Source: Winogradskyella bathintestinalis
GTDB lineage: Bacteria > Bacteroidota > Bacteroidia > Flavobacteriales > Flavobacteriaceae
DNA length: 64,000 nt
Assembly: GCF_030407435.1 (NCBI RefSeq)
Contig: NZ_JASDDK010000007.1
Coordinates: 24,983-88,982, forward strand
Reading direction: 5' to 3'
Part shown: positions 46,266 through 56,261 of the stretch, piece after piece
How positions within the stretch are numbered: the stretch's first letter is position 1
Layout of the letters: every line of letters begins with the position of its first letter
Program-made: the position numbers and the translations under genes
Notes under the pieces: generated by a model
What the model saw: only the letters and a program-made list of their open reading frames with translations
What the model was told of the DNA's origin: nothing
The model's database searches: none

Positions 46266-46345
46266 TGAGCATTGTGCGTCTTTAAATGAATTCGTAAAGC
46301 CTCACAATGTGCCGATTAATCCCGCAGTGTAGCGGGATGTTTTTT
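46266..46345 (+). ncRNA. Candidate small RNA or gyrB leader/attenuator
   Basis: Predicted transcript of about 80 nt. An outer stem CATTGTG (46270-46276) pairs with CACAATG (46303-46309), with a small internal loop and an inner stem CTTTA/TAAAG (46280-46284 with 46295-46299). A terminator of 7 bp with a T run then ends it at 46345. If RNA polymerase reads through, the same RNA becomes the 5' leader of gyrB, whose ATG is 38 nt later. No known RNA family is recognised. Confidence 0.35.
46319..46345 (+). terminator. Intrinsic terminator just upstream of gyrB
   Basis: ATCCCGC (46319-46325) pairs with GCGGGAT (46332-46338) around a 6-nt loop, followed by a T run. It faces gyrB from 38 bp upstream, so it could end a short transcript or act as an attenuator. 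Confidence 0.75.
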
Positions 46346-46377
46346 GAAAAAGCTAAAATAAATTTAATTATATATAA

Positions 46378-48333
<1,956 letters not shown>

Positions 48334-48360
48334 CTAAATTAATAAAGCAAAAACCATATA

Positions 48361-48397
48361 AAAAGCAATTACGTACATTACGTACTTGCTTTTTTTT
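48361..48397 (+). terminator. Intrinsic terminator after gyrB
   Basis: An outer stem AAAAGCAA/TTGCTTTT (48361-48368 with 48386-48393) encloses an inner stem with ACGTA/TACGT and a short loop. It ends in a long T run. Confidence 0.88.
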
Positions 48398-48452
48398 ATT
48401 CAACGCCAAGTTATCCTCAGACTAAGTATATGTGTTTGTGATCTTGTTTTAA

Positions 48453-48460
48453 TATATTTG
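48453..48460 (+). promoter_or_regulatory. Putative -7 element for the DUF6588 gene
   Basis: TATATTTG matches TAnnTTTG, 21 bp upstream of the ATG at 48482. It supports that ATG over an in-frame TTG at 48386, which lies inside the gyrB terminator. Confidence 0.5.
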
Positions 48461-48481
48461 TTAAATTATAACCTGCTTATT

Positions 48482-49498
48482 ATGAAAAATATAGCCCTAT
48501 TCCTATTCGTTTGTATGCTTGCATTAAGTGGAAAAGCACAAAACGATATAGACGTACTACTAACTGGTGGTGTCGATGATGCAAAACGCTTTACTAACGA
48601 TTATTTAGCCCCAGGAACAAATGGGTTAATGCACAGTATGAATGCCAATTGGTTTAATTCTGCGAAATCAAAACCACTTGGTGGGTTTGAAATTTCGGTT
48701 ATCGCCAACGCATCTATAGTTAAAGATGAACACAAAATGTTTAACTTAAATACTGCGGATTATGCCAATGTTCAGTTCGTTGAAGGAGCAAGTATGCAAA
48801 TGGTGTCATCAGTTTTAGGTGAAAATGATCCGGCAGTATTTGTTGAAGTAGAATATAACGATCCCATATTCGGAAATCAAACAACACGCATAGAATTGCC
48901 TCAGGGCATTGGTTCAGGTACGGCTAACTTATTGCCGACCGCATTTTTGCAAGGAGCCTTAGGGCTTAGTAATGGGTTAGAATTAAAGGCTCGATTTGTT
49001 CCAAAATTTGAAAACGAAGATGTGAGTATAAGTATGTATGGTGCAGGTTTACAATTGGAATTTACGGATTGGTTTCCTACCAGTAAAATGTGGCCTATTG
49101 CACTCTCAGGTTTGGTCGCCTATACGCATTTAGACGGTTCATATAATCTTACTGAATCATCTGGTATTGAAGGGGAAAATCAACAATTAGAGAATAATAC
49201 TAATACTTGGTTGTTTCAAGCCTTAGCATCTACGAGGTGGCCAGTCATAAATTTTTATGGTGGATTGGGATATATAAAAGGAACGTCAGAATCAGATTTA
49301 TTAGGTGAATATAGAGTCACCAATGGAATTTTATTTTCCGAAACTATTTCCGATCCTTTTTCTGTGTCTAGTGACGTATCTGCAGTAAGAGCAACCCTTG
49401 GTACAAAATTAAAGTTGGGATTCTTTCGACTTAATGCTGAGTATCATTTGTCGGAATTTGATACCTTTTCTCTCGGAATTAATTTTGGATTCCGATAA
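48482..49498 (+). CDS. DUF6588 outer-membrane beta-barrel protein
   Basis: A 338-residue exported protein with a signal peptide (about 1-20, ending GKAQ). The DIDVLLTGGVDDAKRFTNDY start and the repeated aromatic, alternating-strand pattern ending in FSLGINFGFR suggest a DUF6588 family beta-barrel (C-terminal Phe/Arg end). Its role in the outer membrane is unknown. Flanked by terminators on both sides, it is a single-gene unit. Confidence 0.75.
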   Translation: MKNIALFLFVCMLALSGKAQNDIDVLLTGGVDDAKRFTNDYLAPGTNGLMHSMNANWFNSAKSKPLGGFEISVIANASIVKDEHKMFNLNTADYANVQFVEGASMQMVSSVLGENDPAVFVEVEYNDPIFGNQTTRIELPQGIGSGTANLLPTAFLQGALGLSNGLELKARFVPKFENEDVSISMYGAGLQLEFTDWFPTSKMWPIALSGLVAYTHLDGSYNLTESSGIEGENQQLENNTNTWLFQALASTRWPVINFYGGLGYIKGTSESDLLGEYRVTNGILFSETISDPFSVSSDVSAVRATLGTKLKLGFFRLNAEYHLSEFDTFSLGINFGFR

Positions 49499-49523
49499 AC
49501 TTATATTGTTTTAAATTATAATA

Positions 49524-49550
49524 AAAGCACAGGATTTACTCCTGTGCTTT
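49524..49550 (+). terminator. Intrinsic terminator after the DUF6588 gene
   Basis: An 11-bp perfect stem (AAAGCACAGGA with TCCTGTGCTTT) has a 5-nt loop. The T-rich tail is short. Confidence 0.85.
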
Positions 49551-49624
49551 CTTCATTTACAGTAATATTATTCGTAATTTTACAGACGTGATTAACACAT
49601 AGTTTCATATTAAATAAACATATA

Positions 49625-49632
49625 TAATTTTG
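49625..49632 (+). promoter_or_regulatory. Putative -7 element for mdh
   Basis: TAATTTTG fits TAnnTTTG, about 82 bp upstream of the mdh ATG. A hairpin-like stretch lies in the leader that would follow. Confidence 0.35.
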
Positions 49633-49714
49633 AATTGAGCAGAAGTACTTTTTTGGATTCAAAAAAAGTATTAAGTCCATTTCATTTTACACTAATTTTA
49701 AAATTATAAAACAA

Positions 49715-50641
49715 ATGAAAGTAACCGTAGTTGGCGCTGGTGCAGTAGGCGCAAGTTGTGCAGAGTATATAGCAATTAAAAATTTTGCTTCTGAAGTAGT
49801 CATCTTAGATATCAAAGAAGGCTATGCAGAAGGTAAGGCCATGGATTTAATGCAATGCGCCTCTTTAAATGGGTTTGATACCAAAATTACAGGTAGTACT
49901 AACGATTATTCTAAAACCGCAAATAGTGATATATGCGTAATCACTTCGGGTATTCCTCGTAAACCAGGTATGACTCGTGAAGAATTAATTGGTATTAATG
50001 CAGGGATTGTAAAATCTGTTTCTTCAAGCTTAGTAGAGCATTCGCCAAATACCATTATTATTGTAGTAAGTAATCCAATGGATACCATGACTTATTTGGT
50101 TCATAAAACCACAGGTTTAGCAAAACATAGAATTATAGGAATGGGGGGAGCTTTAGATTCAGCCCGTTTTAAATATAGATTAGCCGAAGCTTTAGAAGCT
50201 CCAATTAGTGATGTTGACGGCATGGTAATTGGTGGTCACAGTGATAAAGGAATGGTGCCATTAACTTCTCATGCGACAAGAAACAGTATTAAAGTATCTG
50301 AATTTTTATCAGAAGAACGTTTAAATCAAGTAGCAGAAGATACTAAAGTTGGTGGGGCAACCTTGACCAAATTATTAGGTACTTCAGCTTGGTATGCTCC
50401 AGGTGCTGCTGTTAGTGGTTTAGTACAAGCAATTGCTTGCGATCAGAAGAAAATATTCCCTTGCTCAACATTATTAAATGGCGAGTATGGTTTAAGTGAT
50501 TTATGTATTGGGGTGCCAGTTGTTTTGGGAAGAAAAGGTATCGAAAAAATTGTAGATATACCTTTAAGTGATGCTGAAAAAGAACACATGAAAGCAAGCG
50601 CTGAAGGAGTTAAAAAAACCAACGATTTATTAGAGCTTTAA
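49715..50641 (+). CDS. mdh: Malate dehydrogenase
   Basis: NAD-dependent malate dehydrogenase of the LDH-like type, which makes oxaloacetate in the TCA cycle. The 308-residue protein has the dinucleotide fold (VVGAGAVGASCAE), GMGGALDSARF with a substrate Arg, and the catalytic His in IGGHSDKGMVPL. It has the Bacteroidota form rather than the E. coli type. A candidate terminator follows. Confidence 0.95.
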   Translation: MKVTVVGAGAVGASCAEYIAIKNFASEVVILDIKEGYAEGKAMDLMQCASLNGFDTKITGSTNDYSKTANSDICVITSGIPRKPGMTREELIGINAGIVKSVSSSLVEHSPNTIIIVVSNPMDTMTYLVHKTTGLAKHRIIGMGGALDSARFKYRLAEALEAPISDVDGMVIGGHSDKGMVPLTSHATRNSIKVSEFLSEERLNQVAEDTKVGGATLTKLLGTSAWYAPGAAVSGLVQAIACDQKKIFPCSTLLNGEYGLSDLCIGVPVVLGRKGIEKIVDIPLSDAEKEHMKASAEGVKKTNDLLEL

Positions 50642-50680
50642 TTTTTAGTTGAAATTAAATAAAAACTATAAATTCTTCAT

Positions 50681-50708
50681 CTAACCTAGATGATGGTTAG
50701 GTTTATTT
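50681..50708 (+). terminator. Possible terminator after mdh
   Basis: CTAACC (50681-50686) pairs with GGTTAG (50695-50700) around an 8-nt loop, followed by a T-rich stretch. Support is moderate, because the stem is only 6 bp. Confidence 0.45.
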
Positions 50709-50743
50709 GGTTTGTATTAATCTAAAAAAAAAACAAAAAATTT

Positions 50744-51400
50744 ATGAAAAAAATACTTTTATTCAGTCTTATACTTTTATTTTCTGTTACGCTAACTGCC
50801 CAAGAAAAATTGTCGGAGGGAGTGTTGACTACTAAGCAAACTATGTCGAGTGATAATGAACAAATGAATGCGCAGTTAAAAAGTATGGGCGATTCAAATT
50901 CTACTTCATATTTTAAAGGTGATAAATCACGCAATGAAACGAATAGTCCAATGACTGGTGATTTAACCATAATTGTTGATGGTGCTACCAAGCAAATGCT
51001 TATGTTAATGGATAATCCTTCGATTGGGAAAAAATACACCGTTCAATCAATGGAGCCTAAAGCAGAAGATTTAAAAAATGTTACGGTTACTAAAGGTGAT
51101 GAAACTAAAACAATTTTAGGTTATGAATGCCAAGAATACATCGTTAGCATGAAACAAAACGGACAGGACATGGAAATGCAAATGTTTACTACAGATAAAA
51201 TTTCTGCGATAAGCCATAACACAACTGCCATGGGAAGTAAAGTTGAAGGATTTCCATTGTATTTTGTGATGAAGATGAATCAAATGGGAAGTGCAATAGA
51301 AATAAGTAGTGAAGTTATTAAGATTGATAAGGTAGACGTTGCAGATGAAAAATTTGATATGACTCCACCCGAAGGGTATTCGAAAATGGAAGGCATGTAA
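50744..51400 (+). CDS. DUF4412-domain secreted protein
   Basis: A 218-residue protein with a signal peptide (about 1-19, ending LTAQ) and a DUF4412 domain, recognised by the lines around NETNSPMTGDLTIIVDGA and GYECQEYIVSM. Proteins of this family are secreted and small, and have no known function. It is followed by a strong terminator and is probably transcribed on its own. Confidence 0.72.
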   Translation: MKKILLFSLILLFSVTLTAQEKLSEGVLTTKQTMSSDNEQMNAQLKSMGDSNSTSYFKGDKSRNETNSPMTGDLTIIVDGATKQMLMLMDNPSIGKKYTVQSMEPKAEDLKNVTVTKGDETKTILGYECQEYIVSMKQNGQDMEMQMFTTDKISAISHNTTAMGSKVEGFPLYFVMKMNQMGSAIEISSEVIKIDKVDVADEKFDMTPPEGYSKMEGM

Positions 51401-51437
51401 GGCTTCAATTTTCAAATATCTTTTAAAAATTTTATCG

Positions 51438-51470
51438 AAATACTCCCGTTAGTGAACGGGAGTATTTTTT
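51438..51470 (+). terminator. Intrinsic terminator after the DUF4412 gene
   Basis: A 13-bp perfect stem (AAATACTCCCGTT with AACGGGAGTATTT), a 4-nt loop and a T run. The -7 element of the next gene begins only four bases after the T run. Confidence 0.92.
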
Positions 51471-51473
51471 GTT

Positions 51474-51481
51474 TATATTTG
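51474..51481 (+). promoter_or_regulatory. Putative -7 element directly before the SecD-like gene
   Basis: TATATTTG ends four bases before the ATG at 51486, leaving almost no leader. No -33 TTG is seen in the terminator DNA upstream. Confidence 0.45.
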
Positions 51482-51485
51482 CCGC

Positions 51486-52097
51486 ATGAAAACCAAACTG
51501 CATTTTGGTATACTTGCTTTACTATTAACGTTTTTAGGAACGTTTATGGAGCAAAAGACTGTGCCAAATCAGCAGATAGTGATAGCGTTTTCAGACAAAA
51601 TGATATCTGCTGAAGATACCGAAAATGCAATTGAAGCGATTCAAAATAAACTACAGAGCATTGGTGTATCTCAAATTAAAATTGGGCAATACAAAGATGG
51701 GGAACTAAGAATAACCTATCATAGTAAAGCAGATATTGCACATATCAAAAATGTGCTTTTTGAGACTGAAAATTATGAGTTAGCTTATGAAGCTTCACGG
51801 GATTCCTCTAATAAAGGAACCAACTCTAAGAAGGATAAATACTACGAACTTAATATTACAGAAATTAAGTCTAGCAGTTCTGTTAATTGGGATTTTGAAG
51901 GCACTCAAGTTACCGAAATTAATCAAAAAACCGATAATTCTAATCCGGTTAACATTGATTATTCCAGTCAACAAATCAACGCAAAGCAGCTTAATGCAAA
52001 AATAAAGAATGCTGTTTTAGTAAATAAAGTAGTTACACATTCCATAGATACTACATCTTATAAAATTCCCGAAGTGAGGGCAGGCCCAGTTACATAA
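51486..52097 (+). CDS. Small exported protein with a SecD-P1-like segment, upstream of secDF
   Basis: A 203-residue protein with an N-terminal hydrophobic signal/anchor (about 5-21). I do not recognise a family. Residues about 48-92 resemble the SecD periplasmic segment in the gene just downstream: AIEAIQNKLQSIGVSQIKIG here compares with AFEVLRKRIDKFGVTSPNIQ there, starting near residue 207 of SecDF. The C-terminal half is Ser/Asn/Lys-rich without motifs. It lies 171 bp upstream of secDF, in the same direction, and has its own promoter-like element. A role alongside SecDF is inferred; the alternative is a chance similarity of short helical segments. Confidence 0.6.
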   Translation: MKTKLHFGILALLLTFLGTFMEQKTVPNQQIVIAFSDKMISAEDTENAIEAIQNKLQSIGVSQIKIGQYKDGELRITYHSKADIAHIKNVLFETENYELAYEASRDSSNKGTNSKKDKYYELNITEIKSSSSVNWDFEGTQVTEINQKTDNSNPVNIDYSSQQINAKQLNAKIKNAVLVNKVVTHSIDTTSYKIPEVRAGPVT

Positions 52098-52176
52098 GAG
52101 AATTTTAAACATAATTCTCACTTCTAATAGGTCCTTTTATCAATCAAAGAGGCCAAAATCAAATTTTTAAAAATTA

Positions 52177-52208
52177 TTGTCAAATTTATAGTGTAAATTC
52201 TATATTTG
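52177..52208 (+). promoter_or_regulatory. Bacteroidota-type promoter of secDF
   Basis: TTG (52177-52179) is followed after 21 bp by TATATTTG (52201-52208), a good match to the phylum consensus. The leader to the ATG would be about 55 nt and contains a 20-bp palindrome. Confidence 0.7.
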
Positions 52209-52215
52209 CGCGCCT

Positions 52216-52235
52216 ATTCCGATAGCTATCGGAAT
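52216..52235. repeat. 20-bp palindrome in the secDF leader
   Basis: A perfect palindrome (ATTCCGATAGCTATCGGAAT) follows just after the predicted transcription start of secDF. Similar GATAGCTATC palindromes seem to recur in flavobacterial genomes, but I found no other copy in this window. Confidence 0.6.
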
Positions 52236-52268
52236 TAATTAAAATTCGACATTAAATAAACAATCACA

Positions 52269-55200
52269 ATGCAAAACAAAGGAATAATTAAGCTTTTTGC
52301 GCTTTTATTTGGTTTGGTGAGTATTTACCAATTATCATTTACATTCAAAGCCAATCAAATTGAAGATACAGCCGAACAAGCGGCAATAGCAAAATACGCA
52401 GAAACAGAAGACGATTACCAATCTAAGCGTAGTATAGAAGAAGTACGTTACTTAGATTCATTAAAAACTTCTAAAATACAAGTCGGAGATAAATTTGAGT
52501 CTATCGATGTTTATAATTTAGGTGTTACACAATATTCTTATACTGAAGTTGAAAATAATGCTATGAATTTAGGGCTTGACCTTAAAGGAGGTATTAATGT
52601 TATTCTTCAAATTTCAGTTAGAGACATTTTAAAAGGATTATCTAACAACAGTAAAGATCCTGTTTTTAATAAAGCTTTAGATGATGCTGAAGAATTACAA
52701 AAAGATGCACAAGAATCTTACCTAGAATCTTTCTTTAGAGCATTTGATGCTATTAAAGGAGAGACAAAATTAGCATCACCAGATATTTTTGCCAATCGTA
52801 CATTAAGCGACGAAATTAAATTCGATATGTCAGATAACGAAGTTAAAGGCATTATTGAAACAAAAATTGATGAGTCTATCGTTTCTGCTTTTGAAGTATT
52901 GCGTAAGCGTATAGATAAGTTTGGTGTAACGTCGCCAAACATTCAACGTTTAGGAAACTCTGGTCGTATTCTTTTAGAATTGCCAGGAGCTAAAGACATT
53001 GAGCGTGTTAAGGATTTAGTGACTAAAACAGCACAATTACAGTTTTGGGAAACTTATAAAACGCAAGATGTTTTACCATATATTATGGAGGTTAACCAAA
53101 ATATGGTCGAAGCAAATAAAAAGAAAAAAGCTAAGAATGAAGGGAACGATGAGGTTGTAGAAACTGATGTTGATCAAGATTCTGCGACAAGCGCAATTGA
53201 TGAGTTAACAGGTCAGATAGAATCAGATTCTACAAATGTTGCCGATATTAACCCTTTAGGTATACAAGGTTATGGTAATGGGGGTTCTGTAGTTGGTATG
53301 TTCTTATCTAAGGACAGAGAAAAAGTAATGGAGCAATTGAATGACTCTAAAAACAGAGCGTCATTGCCATCGGAAATGCGATATGTAAGATTCGTTTGGG
53401 GTATTCAGAATGAAGAGTCTGAATTTTCGGAATTATATGCTGTAAAAGGTAACAGAGATGGTGAGCCAGAATTAAGTGGCGCGGTAATTACCGATGCAAG
53501 GCAAGATTATGATCAATTAAGCCGACCTGCCGTAAGTATGCAAATGGATGCAAGAGGAGCTAAAATTTGGGAAGAAATGACCAAAAAGGCTTATGAAACT
53601 CAAGGATTTATTGCTATTGTACTAGATAATATTGTGTATTCGGCACCAAGTGTATCGACCGGACCAATTGCCGGAGGAAACTCTCAAATATCAGGATCGT
53701 TCTCATTAACAGAAGCTGTCGATTTAGCCAATGTTTTAAGAGCTGGTAAATTACCTGCTTCTGCTCAGATAGTACAAGCAGATGAGGTTGGACCATCATT
53801 AGGTCAAGAAGCAATTGATAGCGGTATGACGTCGTTCTTAATCGCATTAGCTTTCGTATTGCTTTGGATGATATTTTATTACGGGAAAGCAGGAGGTTTT
53901 GCTGATATCGCCTTACTATTTAACATCTTACTAATCTTTGGCGTATTAGCAAGTTTAGGTGCCGTATTAACGTTACCTGGTATCGCTGGTATTGTATTAA
54001 CCATTGGTATTTCGGTCGATGCTAACGTACTTATATTCGAAAGGATAAGAGAAGAATTGGCTAAAGGTAAATCTCAAAAGGAATCTATAAAAGATGGTTT
54101 CTCTAATGCATTATCTTCAATTTTAGATGCTAACATTACTACAGGATTAACTGCTTTAATATTATTTGTATTTGGTACGGGGCCAATTAAAGGTTTTGCT
54201 ACAACATTAATCATTGGTATTTTAACGTCGTTATTTACAGCGATTTTTATTACTAGATTATTAGTAGATTGGTATGTGAACAGAGGTGGTAAATTAGATT
54301 TTTCTACTGGGTTGACAAAAAATCTATTTAAGAATGTAAATATCGATTTCTTAAAAAAACGTAAGATTGCTTATGTAATTTCTGGGGTATTAATTTTAGC
54401 CAGTTTAGGATCGCTTTTTACTACGGGATTAGATCAAGGTATTGACTTTGTTGGAGGACGAACTTACCAAGTACGTTTTGAACAAGATATGAGTGTAGAG
54501 GAAGTTAAAAATGATCTTCATGCAGTATTTGAAAGTGCAGAAGTTAAAACTATCGGTGGACCAAACCAATTAAAGATTTCTACAAAATATAAAATTGAAG
54601 ATAGTTCTACAGAAGTTGACGAAGAAGTGCAATCAATGTTATTTACAGCATTGCAAAAATACCTTCCGGCAGGTATGACTTACCAAGAATTTTTAGACGG
54701 TTCTGGAGATCAGAAAATTGGTAAAATGATGTCGAGTAAAGTGAGTCCTACTATTGCTGATGATATTAAAAAAGCTTCAGTTTGGGCAATATTAGGTTCT
54801 TTAGTAGTCGTTTTCTTATATATCTTATTTAGATTTAAGAAATGGCAATTCTCACTTGGTGCGGTTGCGGCTGTTTTTCATGATGTATTTATTGTATTAG
54901 GAATTTATTCCTTAACATGGAGATTTATGCCATTTAGCATGGAGATCGATCAAACCTTTATTGCGGCGATATTAACAGTTATTGGTTACTCATTAAATGA
55001 TACCGTTGTTGTTTTCGATAGAATTAGAGAATACTTTAATGAAAACTTAGGTTGGAAATTCGATACCACTATCAATAGATCCGTAAATAGTACAATTAGT
55101 AGAACCTTAAATACATCATTAACAACTTTAGTGGTGTTATTGGCGATGTTCTTATTTGGTGCAGATTCTCTTAAAGATTTACTATTTGCGTTAATCGTAG

Positions 55201-55325
55201 GTGTCATTGTCGGTACATACTCTTCAGTATTTATCGCAACACCAATAATGTATGATACGGCTAAGAAAGGTGATGCAACAGATGCACTTAAGCGAAAAGT
55301 GAAAGACGATGTTGAGGAAGCTTAA
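52269..55325 (+). CDS. secDF: Protein translocase subunit SecDF (fused)
   Basis: A 1018-residue fusion of SecD and SecF that uses proton flow to help pull proteins through SecYEG. The SecD half has GLDLKGG (102-108), a large P1 head (about residues 200-520) and its membrane helices. The SecF half starts at about residue 680, with GIDFVGGRTYQVRF and the RIREYF and SLNDTVVVFDRI motifs. The P1 region contains an Asp/Glu/Lys-rich insert (about 280-325). Bacteroidota usually have this fused form. A short exported protein with a SecD-like segment lies upstream. Confidence 0.96.
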   Translation: MQNKGIIKLFALLFGLVSIYQLSFTFKANQIEDTAEQAAIAKYAETEDDYQSKRSIEEVRYLDSLKTSKIQVGDKFESIDVYNLGVTQYSYTEVENNAMNLGLDLKGGINVILQISVRDILKGLSNNSKDPVFNKALDDAEELQKDAQESYLESFFRAFDAIKGETKLASPDIFANRTLSDEIKFDMSDNEVKGIIETKIDESIVSAFEVLRKRIDKFGVTSPNIQRLGNSGRILLELPGAKDIERVKDLVTKTAQLQFWETYKTQDVLPYIMEVNQNMVEANKKKKAKNEGNDEVVETDVDQDSATSAIDELTGQIESDSTNVADINPLGIQGYGNGGSVVGMFLSKDREKVMEQLNDSKNRASLPSEMRYVRFVWGIQNEESEFSELYAVKGNRDGEPELSGAVITDARQDYDQLSRPAVSMQMDARGAKIWEEMTKKAYETQGFIAIVLDNIVYSAPSVSTGPIAGGNSQISGSFSLTEAVDLANVLRAGKLPASAQIVQADEVGPSLGQEAIDSGMTSFLIALAFVLLWMIFYYGKAGGFADIALLFNILLIFGVLASLGAVLTLPGIAGIVLTIGISVDANVLIFERIREELAKGKSQKESIKDGFSNALSSILDANITTGLTALILFVFGTGPIKGFATTLIIGILTSLFTAIFITRLLVDWYVNRGGKLDFSTGLTKNLFKNVNIDFLKKRKIAYVISGVLILASLGSLFTTGLDQGIDFVGGRTYQVRFEQDMSVEEVKNDLHAVFESAEVKTIGGPNQLKISTKYKIEDSSTEVDEEVQSMLFTALQKYLPAGMTYQEFLDGSGDQKIGKMMSSKVSPTIADDIKKASVWAILGSLVVVFLYILFRFKKWQFSLGAVAAVFHDVFIVLGIYSLTWRFMPFSMEIDQTFIAAILTVIGYSLNDTVVVFDRIREYFNENLGWKFDTTINRSVNSTISRTLNTSLTTLVVLLAMFLFGADSLKDLLFALIVGVIVGTYSSVFIATPIMYDTAKKGDATDALKRKVKDDVEEA

Positions 55326-55362
55326 AGTATAGTCTTAAAAATTCTAAAATAAAATTGAATAG

Positions 55363-55395
55363 AAAATGCCTCTCTTAATTGAGAGGCATTTTTTT
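55363..55395 (+). terminator. Intrinsic terminator after secDF
   Basis: AAATGCCTCTC pairs with GAGAGGCATTT (11-bp perfect stem) around a 6-nt loop, with a long T run. Confidence 0.92.
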
Positions 55396-55524
55396 GTTTT
55401 CATTTTTATGGTAAAAGCAATGTAGTGTTTTTAAGTATGCTTATAGTCCATTCATTTCATGTTTTGCACAGTGAATCTTTAAACTATTTTCTAATAAATT
55501 TATAGTAAGCAACATTAGAAATAC

Positions 55525-56261
55525 CTAAATTACATCAACATTTCTAACTTGATTAACCAACCAATCTACGGCAACTTTGGGTGCATATTCGTCTTTAGGA
55601 CAACTTAAAGCAAATAAATGCTTATTGAAATTTTTGAATTGAAGATCTTTAAATTTAAAATCTCCTAACATATAATCGTTATGTTTACCCCAATTTGGTA
55701 ATTGATAAAACATGTTTTTGGGTAGATTTTCAAAAAAGTTTCATTTTTTTTCGCAGGAAAATATCCAAAGAGTGCAGTAAGCGAAGAAATCAAAATATAC
55801 CAAAACCAATACATTATGAAGCGTTCATGACCGTTCCAATGTCTCCAATAATCAATTTATGAAGCCACGGTAATAATAGCGTCTATTTGTGGCATTACTG
55901 AATTAGAAGCTAAAACATGTCCACCAATGCTATGGGTAATAATCATAATTTTATGATTTGCATTTTTGATATTGCATATTTAACTACAGCATGTTGATTG
56001 TTTTCACCCCAAGACTTTAAATCAACATGTTTTAATTCCGAATACTTCAAATTGGAATTTCCAATGTCTTAATAATTAAATATGTAAACGGTGTAACCTA
56101 ATTCAGAAAAGTGCCGTGCAAAATTAGGATGATATTATAATACTCATATAGCAGACGAAACAAATAATGCTTTTGTCGTTTGAAGACTGTGGGTTTAAAG
56201 TAGTAAGACCTATCTTCTGGCCTAGAAGTATGGGGATACTAAACGCTATAGGCTCATTCAT
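55525..56261 (-). pseudogene. Decayed alpha/beta hydrolase (COG4757-like)
   Basis: On the minus strand, three-frame translation recovers pieces of one alpha/beta hydrolase in correct order: an N-terminal AFSIP stretch, NFARHFSELGYTVYIFNY then a TAA, DLKSWGEN, THSIGGHVLAS (near 55921), ITVAS then TAA, DYWRHWNGHERF, and a C-terminal stretch NWGKHNDYMLGDF with CPKDEYAP and AVDWLVNQ. These match the landmarks of the COG4757 family (GHSxGG elbow, YWRxW, KHPDY). At least three frameshifts and several stops break it up. The ATG (56259-56261) overlaps the stop of the DUF192 gene, so it was probably once coupled to it. The C-terminal 62-residue frame looks intact but is only the tail. Confidence 0.8.

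Noticed and set aside
48386..48481. Longer start for the DUF6588 gene at TTG 48386
   Set aside because: It starts inside the gyrB terminator hairpin; the ATG at 48482 gives a clean signal peptide.
55525..55713. 62-codon frame on the minus strand as a separate small gene
   Set aside because: It aligns as the C-terminal piece of the broken alpha/beta hydrolase, not as an independent protein.
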